From Eupeodes corollae (lineage: Eukaryota > Arthropoda > Insecta > Diptera > Syrphidae), in the NCBI RefSeq assembly GCF_945859685.1, contig NC_079149.1:21673118-21737117 (forward strand): DNA of 64,000 bases, read 5' to 3'. This document shows positions 23,355 through 33,769 of the stretch, in pieces. The translations under genes were made by a program, and so were the position numbers. The notes below the pieces were generated by a model. It saw nothing but the letters and a program-made list of their open reading frames with translations, ran no database searches and was not told the DNA's origin. Within the stretch, counting starts at the first letter, position 1. Every line of letters begins with the position of its first letter.

Positions 23355-23823
23355 TATTTTTTACATGAGTTATGATATTAATCTAGTTACACTTGCTGCA
23401 CACATGCTAATTATATCGATGAACTTTTATCCATTAAGCTTTTAAATAATTCTTTTAATTATTCAATTCAATATCTTGAATAATTTATTTAATTAAAAGA
23501 AAAATGTATGTTTTAACTATTCAATCAACAAAAAAAAAGAATTTTATGTTTTCGAATATAATAATATATGTAACTCAATTTAATTTAATTAATAAGTTTT
23601 CTTAACTTTTCATTTTATGAAATATGAACAATTTATTTTAAAAATTTCAATTCAAAAAACATGAAATATTTACTGTAACAAGTTTTGTTTTTTTACAAAG
23701 GTAGTCGTATACCTCATTTATGAACGAAAATTTTGTATTTATGTATTTATGACTTAATGTAATCGTAATGATGTTTTTATAAAATTTGTAATCGGGACGA
23801 TTGTACGGTCAGAATGGCCGAGC
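23355..23823 (+). other. 3' non-coding region of the LTR retrotransposon
   Basis: 469 AT-rich bases without an envelope-like ORF. The bases just before the 3' LTR (CAGAATGGCCGAGC) do not form a clear polypurine tract, which is unusual for the class. Confidence 0.7.
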
Positions 23824-24079
23824 TGTAGGCATTTTATTTTAAAAGAACACCCTGTGTTTGTCCTGGTGCAAACTCGTTACTTTTTAGTACTAACAACATG
23901 CAAAGCAATTGTTAAATACTCTAATCGTATGATCTTCCCGTAAGCTATGTTATACATAAATTATTTGAAGCTATAAATACAACCTTCGCTTAATATTTGT
24001 CCTCTTTTATCGAATAAAACTATACTTGAACAAGCTCGAAATAAGTGTTTTAATCGTTTGCCGAAGATTATTCCCTACA
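23824..24079 (+). repeat. 3' long terminal repeat
   Basis: 256 bp, same length and apparently the same sequence as the 5' LTR, ending CTACA and followed by the ATAT target duplication. Confidence 0.92.
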
Positions 24080-24083
24080 ATAT

Positions 24084-27000
24084 TATTCTCTTTATAATAA
24101 AATCTATACCTTTTCTATATTAACCCATAACTATCCACATACAGCAGAATTTTAACAATTTGATTATCACTTTTTTTCGACTTCTCACAAAATTTATCTT
24201 TGGTCAATGTTTTGGTCAAAATCCGGAATTTAATCAATACTATTATTTTTATTACTAAACCAACCAATGAACTTATGATGTTGTGGGCCTTGGAGTCTAT
24301 AGAAACTTAAAGTTCTCTGATATTTAATTTGCACTCAAATGCGTTTTCGAAGTTGTTATTATTGAACACTTGAAATTGTGCAATTAAATATCAATACTGT
24401 GCACCTATAAAATTTTCCATTAAATTTGAAAGTATCTCCCATATACAAGTCCCACCATCATCATGGCGCACGTCCTACACAAGTTTCTCAACTTCAACTT
24501 AAAAGTATCACTCCCATGCAAATTGTTATTCATTCATACTTCTTTACGAAAAATAAGTTATAGTAATCGATTAAAGCAAAATATGTTAATTAAGTAATTT
24601 TGTTCTTTCTCTGTGAAAAATGGTGTCAGAAGTAACCAACCATATTGAAAATCATGTAGCGTAAAAAAAATTAATACAAAAATCTGCATCTGACTTTAAA
24701 GTATTTAAATTTATAATAAATTATGGTTTAACCATAAATATTCATTGGGTGCTGCAGATGTGGAATTTAATTTTCTGCCTGTCAAACCTTAACTGGGATG
24801 AAAAATATAAAGAATGGTTTAAACTTGCTACAAACCAACAACTATTTGACTATATTAGTCGATTAATCATTTGATAAAGTCTTGGACAAGAAGGTTTAAA
24901 AGCCATTCTTCTAACTCTCAACAGTCATGGACAAAACATTTTGTCTTTTTTTCTTAGTTCTTTTTTTGTTGAAAAGGGCATTTTACAATCGGTAAAGAAA
25001 TCTCAGATTTGAAAGGAGGTTTAATATAAATTGAAGTCAGAGTCCAGGTCCAAGGACTCTCTTGTTAAGGTTAAAAGCAATACCTATACCTTACATTATT
25101 TATCTCAATCTTTTTGGTGAGTCTTTGTCCGCTTTTGGCTTTGTGGTCTAGTTGGATTTTCTTTAACCAAAAGAACGAACGACTCCTTTTACAATGTCAC
25201 TCCTAGCTGAGATATCAAAAGATTAATTCCCTATTCGCTTTCTATTCGATGTCATCATCTGTTCTAGCCTGAGTACAGTCCTCCTTCTTTGTCGGATAAA
25301 AGGGCTCGTATAGACAAATCTTGAATATTAAATTATACATCACCAGAAGTTGGGAACTTGAAGCAAAATGGGGCAGTTCGGATGCCCCCAAAGATGAGAA
25401 CAAAATAAAATCGAAATCTTTTATGTGCCAGACACTCACAGCTGTGTGTGTGCATAATGTTTGATATATTGCATTGCCGTTGTTGCAGGACTTTCGTTTT
25501 AGGTTAAAAGTTGAAAGGTATTAAGTCTTTCATATACGGGAGGACATATATCCTCCTTCTAAAGTTTTTATGCACCATGAACATTTTGATGAATGCTCTG
25601 CACCGTTCTTCTATTCGTCCATAGATAAATGGAAACAGAGAGCAGGTGTTTTGGACAAAAATGCTCCATACAGCCATATTTTTGAGTACTGGGATACTAC
25701 TACCAGTTTTAATTTCAATGCCAAAAACTTCAAGTTTTTTATGTTACCATAAAAAATCCTTTATTTTCCTGCGCATTTAACCGAGTTAGATAAGTTTGGT
25801 GCTCCGTGTATTTTATTTTCCACTAAGTCTTCAGGAAATTGTGTTTTATTTTTAGTCGAGGGAGAACAGACAGACAATACTTCGAAGTTATGACTTGAAC
25901 AACAACAACAACAAAATAATATCATCCTGAAGTCTGAACTTCCTTCCTCATCATTTTCTTCGCGCCATAAAATCACCATTTAACACCAGTTCTACACAGT
26001 ACAACAAAAACTGTCATGTCAGGGAATTCCCCGACAATAGGTTCTCATTTGTAAGTGCTTTTTGCTGCTCCTGCAAAGGCAGACAAAACTCTATGCGTTC
26101 CTTCTTTAAGGACAGAGACTTTTGCTCGTCATAACAATCTAATAAATATGACGGAAACAAAATGTCAACATACAACATTTTTCGTTCTCAAACAATTTTT
26201 GTTCATATACATTTCTAAATTGTAGCTGAAGCTTTATTCCTTTTTTTTCAGCCTCCAAAAACCATTTGTGTATAAGGACATTTTGTTATATAAATGTTTT
26301 TCCTTCATTTTGGGGGGTCTTATAATATTTCTCAATTTATTCTCGTCTTTTTATTTTTGTTTCCTTTCTTCTTCTCATTACTCTTATTCTCCTATTTTTG
26401 CACTATGAAAAAATATTGTACAATACTCGTAATAATAATTTAAGGAAAGATATTTCATTATTTTCATGACTGCCAACACAACAAACGTGCTTATCACTCA
26501 ATCATCCAATTATGAAATCCTTAAAAATAAATTCAAAACATGAACAATGGAAAAGGAAATTTTGTTTTTATTTTGATGTCATAAAAATACAAAATAAAAA
26601 AAGAAATGAAACGAAACGAAACGAAACAATTGGTCCTTTGAACACGAAAGTTACAAAAATAAAATTTGTTTAGGGTCCTTTTTATTTCCGCCTTGATGGG
26701 AATTTGAAGGATATTTTAAATTAGTCAACAATTCGATGTAAATTATTTTAAGTTTTGGAGATTTTTTTGATTGACATTATTGCAGCGTGATGAAGATTTT
26801 GTTGTATCGATTTTTCTATTAACGGAAGTGGACTTTAGTAGGATAAGTACTTGCATCATCTGTAGTGGTTATATTCCGATTGTGAAAATATTTTTAAGTG
26901 TATTGTACAATAAATATTTTGAATCCAATTAAGATCCATTTATTCAGCAATAAAATATTAAATATATGATTTTTCATAACAAAACGAAAAAAAAAATGTT

Positions 27001-28243
27001 GCATATACGCCGTAGTTGACTAATTGTGATTCAATTTTTAAGACTTTCCATCGGAAGTTATTGGTTTGGCTTTGAGTTCAATATTTTAAAATTTTTAGAA
27101 GTGCCAAGGTCCCTTAGAGAACCTTATGGTTTTGCAAAATATTTCCACACGTCAAAACGTTAAATGTGCAGAAAAGACTCTCAAAGCAATTCATAAACTG
27201 AACAATTTTGCGAATGTAGGAATGTAGAAAAAATAAAGTAATGTTTTATTTAAATAAATAAATAAAAACTCAATTTTTGTCAGCGCAATGATTTAACGAA
27301 AAAAATCGTATTTACTTCAAAATAAATTTATATAAAGCAGAATAACATTTTTGATATCACGTAAAAGTCTTAGACAGAGAAAAAGAGTTTACCAAATTGT
27401 ATGAAATTATTTTAAGTAAGTATAAGCTTAACGATCTAATCTTACAAACTATAAGAATCTCTACAAAGAATAGCAAAGCTTTAAGCTCTTACATAAAAAA
27501 TTAAATGTTATTAATAGGCCACATATAAAAATTTTTCAAAAAACAACCAACTTTTCGGGAATTTTATTCTTAAAAAAAGCGAAATGATTTCAATATTCAA
27601 AACAGTTATTTTAAAAAAAGTGTCAAAATATCATTTTGAGCTATGCTAGAATTTTCTCTTACAATTTTAGTGGACAATATTACCCGTGTTTTGTTGGAAA
27701 ATCTATCCATAGTATAGTAGGAATTTACACGAAGAACAAAAACAATAACCATAGTATGAATAACACCGATAAAACTTAGAGTGTAATCTTACTATGGATG
27801 GGTTTTTGACATTTATACGAGTCTCGAATGGGTCTTATGTGATTACGTTTTCAAATGTTGGTACGATTGAATCATGTGTGTTTTCCATTAGGGAAAAAAA
27901 TCAATCTATTGCTGTTATATTGTTTAGTTTTGTTAGTGGAAATGGACTAACTGGGCTTATTTTGCAAGAGAAAACAATAAAAAAGATAATTACATTTTTC
28001 TATAATTCCACCAAAAGTTTATCTCAATAATTGTTAAATTGATTTTTTTTTATAGAATCTCAATTTATAGATGTTTTCTTAACATTTCTTCTTAAAAATC
28101 GTCCATTTTATAAGTTTTAGTTCGTTGTTTTTGTTAAGTTAATTTTAACTTTTAATTTTCACAAAATGTTCTTATATTTGTGTGTTTTTTTATTATTATT
28201 CTGACAGATCTTCTTTCAGGTGTGCCAATTTTTAAACAAAAAA
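24084..28243. other. AT-rich intergenic sequence
   Basis: About 4 kb without a recognised gene or repeat family. An AACAAC run near 25900-25920 and a GAAAC pentamer run (ACGAAACGAAACGAAAC, about 26605-26628) are the only simple repeats noted. The 78-codon frame at 27794-28030 has no recognisable domain and is probably chance. Confidence 0.45.
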
Positions 28244-29123
28244 GAGGCTGGGATGTGACCCACACTGATAACTTCCCATCCCGTCTGTCGATTTGTCTTG
28301 CTTAAAAGTTTGTCTTGATTTTATTTTTATGAAAAAACGGACTGTTGGATTTTTATATAAAAATTACTGAATATCGAAAATAATATTTTCTGTGAAATAA
28401 AATGAGTTTGAAGCCAATATTTTTAATTTTTGAAAAGATATTTGAGTCGAAAATCATTTTTTACCAACTTTTCTTAATTTTTTTCGGTTTTTATTTTGAA
28501 TTTGAATCGATATTGAATTTTTACCAACTTTGAGTAAAGTTTTTTTCAGATTTTTATTTTTTTATAAAAAAACTGTCAATTCGATTTTCTCAACATTTTA
28601 TCAGATGTCAAAAACATTATTCTTCGTTGCACAAAATTATTTTGGAGGTGAAATCATATTTAAGTCGTAAAATTTTGGAGGTGACAATTTTTTTTCAGTT
28701 TTTTTGATTTATAAAAAAATCCGTTAAATGGATTTTTTTCAAAAAAAATACTTCTTTGATATCACGTTACAAAATATAATACAAAATTGAATTCAAGTGT
28801 CTATAGTTTTTGGTTCGTAAGATATTTAGGGTAAACCAAAATGTTCACCTTTTTTTCAAACTGCTATGGTAAAAAAACCACCCACGCAATTTTTTTGAGA
28901 GCCCTTTCTGCATCTTTCTGCCTTATTATTTGTATAACAAAATTTATGGACGACGAAAAAACGTCGCGAACGTACGGACGTACGAACGTACGTACACACG
29001 CACGCACATACATCTTTCTAAAAATATTTTATTTCGACTCTAGGGACCTTGAAACGTCGAGAAATGTCCAAATTTTCAATTTGACAAATCGGACCCATTA
29101 CAATAGCTTCCTATGGGAAGTTA
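28244..29123 (+). mobile_element. satellite-like inverted-repeat element, copy 2
   Basis: It runs from the A-end (AGAGGCTGGGATGTGACCC, 28244) to the B-end (TTACAATAGCTTCCTATGGG, about 29123). The 11-bp TAACTTCCCAT at 28269-28279 recurs inverted as ATGGGAAGTTA at 29113-29123, so these may be the inner or true terminal inverted repeats. The inner part has fewer 170-bp units than copy 1, and the B side holds a conserved segment around CTGCATCTTTCTGCCTTATT and ACGTACGTACACACG. The frame at 28841-29263 lies in this conserved B side and has no recognisable domain. No target duplication was found. Confidence 0.7.
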
Positions 29124-29526
29124 AAAATCTAGCAACTGCGGATCGTTTTTTAGCAATTTCTCTCTGTACTGTATATGGAATACCAAAAAACGGACTTATT
29201 GTTGTAAACGCTGGAAATTTGGGTGATTTTTGGACGTTTTTTGAAAAATGGAGTCAAAGTTAAGAAATATTTATCGCATTAAAAGTTTTATTTCGTAATA
29301 TTTTTCAAGTAATAATACGGAGGGCAATTGTGAAATGAGTTCTGGGGGGCAAAACACTTCTCTGCTGTGACCATGATTTCGGTCGACGGAATAAATGAAA
29401 CTGAAAAATAAAATTTCAAGAACTGACGTACAATGACTTGTGATATTCAAAACATATCAGTATCTAACAGAATTTTGTCATTGTAAAAGATTTCTTTCAT
29501 TATTAATCGTTTTTAGAATTCAACTT
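29124..29526. other. AT-rich spacer
   Basis: No feature recognised between the satellite-like element and the inverted repeat. Confidence 0.4.
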
Positions 29527-30076
29527 GAAGATTGCATTCGTTTCATTCACCTAGAAATTTTAACTTAAAATTTGTCAATCTCCAATCATTTCACCGTAAA
29601 AATATTGTTATTTTGTCCCAATCATTTGAATGCAATCAATTGAATGCAATCACTAGAGAATGTATGCATTCTTTATTTGATCTTATTTGCATTCTTTTAA
29701 AGTCTTTGCATTCTCTTGAAGTCCTTGTATTTTTTTAATTCATACGTATTTTAAATTTGTATGCCTGTTTTCTTTCCCTCATTTGGGATGAATAGGTAAT
29801 AAACACCGTTTTAATGAAGAGAAAAAAATGACAAAGAAAATCATACGCAGCTGAGAATGCAAACATTCAAAATAATGCAAACACTTAAGAGTATTAAAAA
29901 GAACTTCAATTGAATGCAAATGCTACGAGTGAATTCAAATGAATTCAAATGACCAGCAATCAATCGATTGCATTCTAATGGTTGGGACTAAAAAGATTGC
30001 AATCTTTTTACGGTAAAATGACTTGAGATTGAACAATTTTAGCTAAAATCTCTGGGTGAATGTAATGAATAAAATC
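29527..30076. repeat. long imperfect inverted repeat (foldback/MITE-like)
   Basis: A left arm at about 29527-29650 (ATTCACC..TTTTAACTTAAAATT..GTCAATCTC..CACCGTAAAAA..GTCCCAATCATT) is repeated inverted at about 29958-30076. The roughly 300-bp loop is full of GAATGCAA/TTGCATTC words. Arm identity by eye is roughly three quarters. No coding frame and no clear target duplication. It may be an old miniature transposable element. Confidence 0.5.
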
Positions 30077-30230
30077 TTTTGGTTGAGAATCTGAAGTACA
30101 ATCTCTATTTCAACTGCATTAATGTAATTATTTTATTGAAGTCATAAAAGAATACATTCGCCAAAGATTGCATTCTTTTACAAGACGATTGAATGGTCGT
30201 ATTTTTAATGCTAAATTGTCAATTGTCATG

Positions 30231-31290
30231 TTACTTACTTACTTACTTAAGGTGGTGCTACAGTTCTGTGTGAGCTATGGTATCAGCCAATAAACTTCCC
30301 TATCTAGCTCGGTCCTTAGCTAGATGTGTCCAGTTGCGCACTTCAAGTTGGGTAAAGTCACTTTAAACTTGTGCGCCAGACCGAATCCTCGATCTTCCTC
30401 TACTGCGCTGTCCTGTCGGTGTGAACTCGAAGTCTACGTCGCTGTACAGTCCGTACAGCTAGTCGTTCCAGCTTTCCCTTACTCCCCTTCTATGCATTTT
30501 TTATATATAATAAGCACACACTTAAGGGGATATAACTACCCTTATTATTTAACGACACAGTGTGAGCACTAGAAAGAGGAGAGAGAGGTTGAAAGGAGGT
30601 GTCGGTGCTCTTTGGTGTTGAATTCCTGAATATTGAAATGTCTGGGAAAAACAGAGCGTGGTAAGACATTCCACATTCACGATGTACGGCTAAATAACGA
30701 ATCTCTGTACTTGACAGTACATCACGGGACAGTACATTACGCCAAAAACTTTTCTCTCGAAACGACCCAAGGTGTTTTCATTCGCTTTTGTCATTGTAGA
30801 TGCTTCTGCACCGTATATCAGGACGGAGATGATGTGGGTTCTTATATAGCGACGCTTTGGTCCCACAAAGTAAATGTTGAAGAAATCGCATGATAGCACA
30901 TCACGCTGTCTAAACTTTTTTTTTTATATCAAGAGGCTTGGTTAAGTTGTTTCCAACCTTTATGGAGAAGCGAAAATTCTTCGTGGTCACACTGCACAAA
31001 CGTTAGATATTAGCAATGATTCCAAAACAAGACACGTCCCTGGAGATGCTGTCGTATGCGGCCTTGAATTGTATGAAGAAATGTTTTTTTCCCAGGTTCT
31101 GTTGTAACGTGAAAATTTGATCGATTATGGACTTTCCTGGTTTAACAAGTAGACCACAAACATAAGGACCTATCAGGTTGTTGACGTTCGATCCCATTAT
31201 CTACAGCTGCTGTTCGGCTTTCAAGCCATCTGCTCCAGCGGCTTTTATTAGACTACAGCTTAGATATAGCAATCTAGACTTTGTCTAAGT
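30231..31290 (-). mobile_element. RTE-like LINE relic with nested insertion
   Basis: The 3' end lies at 30231-30248 with a TTAC tetramer tail, followed by the family 3' segment (AAGGTGGTGCTACAG, ATCTAGCTCGGTC..TAGCTAG). A CR1-like fragment interrupts it at about 30497-30722. The frame then resumes with SVLIYGAEASTMTKANENTL and FERKVFGV (about 30825-30750), and NNLIGPYVCGL..KSIIDQIFTL.. with FKAAYDSISRD (about 31190-31040). These are the RT N-terminal and C-terminal blocks of the insect RTE clade, with most of the RT core missing between them. Stops and gaps make it dead. Confidence 0.65.
30497..30722 (-). mobile_element. CR1/Jockey-like LINE, 3' fragment d
   Basis: Starts with an A-rich tail in minus orientation (TTTTTTATATATAATAAGC), then the family 3' signature (CACACTTAAGGGGAT.., GAGATACCGG-type sequence diverged to AGGTGTCGGTGCTC) and ends at CTGTACTTGACAGTAC. 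It sits inside the RTE-like relic and is therefore younger than it. Confidence 0.65.
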
Positions 31291-33769
31291 CGGGAATTTC
31301 ATTTGGGATTGTTAGCTTTCCTCTCCTATATTGAATGGATTCTCCTGTCTGACAGTGAAATTCGGTTCGTTGTCGCCGTTATACAATTTGCAGAAGTGGT
31401 CCTTCCATGTCCTCATCATTTGCTGAGGATAGAAGGATTCTATCCGGAGAATAAAAGAGATATTACATTTTTCACAGAACAATCTTGAAAGTTTACTCTT
31501 TTAAAAAATCAACACATAGTTTTTGGAGAATATTACAATATTTAACAGGAAGGATTTTGTTTGCATACCTTTAACATTTAAACAAATAAATCATTTTAAT
31601 ATTAGTTGGATAAAACTTCTATTCAAAAATTGGAGTCATTGTTGATTTCCAAGTAAAATAAAATGGAAGCATATTTTTGGTTGATTTTCCAGCTAAAGTT
31701 GAGTCATGATTATTTTTTTGGGACTAAAAATAATTATTTGCTTAAAAGTTTTTATATCAATTCCAATAAGTTTGATTCTGGAAAAACATAAAACCTAGAA
31801 AAAGAAAAACTATAATAAGTTTTTATGGAAATCATAACTAACTTAAATTAATTCAATTCAACATTTATAAGAACATTTTAAACTTTTATATTTTGGTTCT
31901 GAGAAAAAAAAAGCAAAAATTTGCAGTCACATTTCATAAATTGAAAACTTTTCAAAATATGAAAAAAAAGAGGCAGAAAATGCACTTAATTATAAAACAC
32001 TTAACATAATATTCAAACTGGGGTTAGGTCACAGAGACCGCATATTTGCTGATGAAAAAAAAGCATAAAAAAGAACCAAACATAGAAAACACACCCATTC
32101 GTGTTGGACGATTGTCATTGTCATCGTGGTCGTCGCCGTTGTCGACGTCCTAAAGTTTTTCTCTCGTCACAGTTCGTCCTCGAGTCGTGTTCATGCTGAG
32201 CTGACACTCCCCAATTTCCTGAATGCATGCAAAGTGCGTTCCGGCGTAACTTTCAACAAGTGGCATTAATTAAATTAACCTCCTTTTTTTTGTGTGTTGT
32301 TAATGTTCAACTTCTCCTCCCTCACACGCTCGTTCGCTTCTGATGCTCCTTTTTGAGGATACTCTCAAACTCCTACTTTTTCCCATTCGTGTGATCTAAG
32401 GACATTTTTCTTTTTTATTATTTTGTTCAATTTTTTTCTATCGAATTCAGTTTCTATATGGATTGTGAAGTTTTGACATGGGGTAGCCTATTAACTTTAT
32501 ACAAAGGTACGGATATAAGGATATATAGGTTTGTAGGTGAAAAGTTTCCCTATTTTTTGTTGTGTTTTTAAAGCTCATGGGACATTATGTTAGTTCATTA
32601 TCGACAACATAGAGTGACCTTTTAAATCTAGGACGACTTTTTCCTGTTGTTGTGTCTTATCGAAGTAGGTCGATTATAGTTCTATGATTATTATTAGAGT
32701 TCAAAACATCTAAAGAGGAGGTTGAATGTCGAAATAGTAATTATTGGGGCGTTCATTGTCGACGTCGTCGTAGTCATAGTCGTCGTTGTCATTGTCGTTG
32801 GCAGGTATATTGTCGGATAGCAAAATGTCACAAAATTGATATAAATGATTGATTTATTTGACACAAATGTTCGACATTTTGTGGGGAATCAATAATAATA
32901 TGGGGATGGTGTTAAAGTGAAATTTCGGGTCAGAGAAAGTCGAGAGTCCTTAGAGATAGAGAGAGAGCGAGAGAGTGTGAGAGTGAGAAGGGAAATTATA
33001 GACATTAGATTGAAGGCTTTCAGATATGTTTGCTGACAGGAATTGACCAGAAGGTGAAATAACCTGTTGTTTGAATAGAAAGGATTAATTTCATGACATC
33101 CATTGAGGGTAGGTTATATCCACCCTTAACTCATAACACTACTTTACCTATACTTTATATATACTGTAGATTTATGGTTTTGTGAAGCAAACCTAAATCG
33201 ATTAATGATTTGTGGTTGCGGTAAGAAATATGTGTTTTGGTTATGTTGATGATGTTGGTGGTTCTTTAATGGCTATGTAATTAAATATTAAATGGTTTTG
33301 TTATTATATTTTTATTTTGTGTTGTAAAGTTAATTACAAGGTTTTTTATTCAATATTTTTGTTCGTTTAATATCGATTTGAATCTACCCAAAACTACTCC
33401 AAAATTATGGTTTTTATGATGTAATAGCCATTTAATGAACTAAGTGTGAACACCTTTTTTCGAGTTCAAAAAATCCTTTTCATGAAACTTACGCCTTTAA
33501 TTTAATAAATCGATTGAGGATCATTGGCACAGGTTTTTTGAACATAAACAAAACTGTTAAGGTGTAAAATTTCAAGACATTTGTTTGTCAAATTGTGTTT
33601 GATTCTTTGAGAAACATCACGGTTAAAAAACTTAGCACTTTTTCGTTGAAAATTAAATTATCCTCATCAATATTTTTTGATTCCTACCATACTTCATAAG
33701 GTAGTTACCACTAAAACAAGCCTGATTTTCGAAAAAGTAAGTTTACATCACAATGCAAGCCCAAAAACT
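31291..33769. other. AT-rich intergenic sequence with GTC-rich patches
   Basis: No gene recognised. Two stretches of clustered GTC/GTT triplets occur at about 32110-32150 and 32757-32805, and a GAGA run (AGAGATAGAGAGAGAGCGAG) at about 32950-32975. The stretch 32095-32280 is less AT-rich than its surroundings and could be conserved non-coding DNA. Confidence 0.4.

Larger units (their letters stand above)
18520..24079 (+). mobile_element. complete gypsy-class LTR retrotransposon (mdg3-like?)
   Basis: A 5,560-bp element: left LTR 18520-18775, a tRNA-like primer site, one uninterrupted Gag-Pol frame, 469 bases of 3' non-coding DNA, and right LTR 23824-24079. It is flanked by the 4-bp direct repeat ATAT (18516-18519 and 24080-24083), the usual mark of integrase-mediated insertion. 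The protease-RT-RNase H-integrase order places it in the Ty3/gypsy class. The single fused Gag-Pol frame, the primer site resembling tRNA-Leu and the lack of an envelope ORF recall the mdg3/blastopia group. That group name is my inference and needs a tree. The LTRs look identical, so insertion is recent and the copy may be intact. Confidence 0.9.

Noticed and set aside
23355..23823. Envelope gene of the LTR element
   Set aside because: No open frame of useful length, signal peptide or membrane segment in these 469 bases.
24628..24640. TGGTGTCAGAAG, resembling a tRNA-Leu primer site of another LTR element
   Set aside because: Only 12 bases, no LTR end before it and no gag or pol sequence after it.
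27794..28030. 78-codon frame as a small gene
   Set aside because: No recognisable domain, partner exon or promoter, and it lies in AT-rich DNA where frames of this length are expected.
32095..32280. Host exon in a less AT-rich stretch
   Set aside because: No frame stays open with coding-like composition, and no splice-site pair could be supported.
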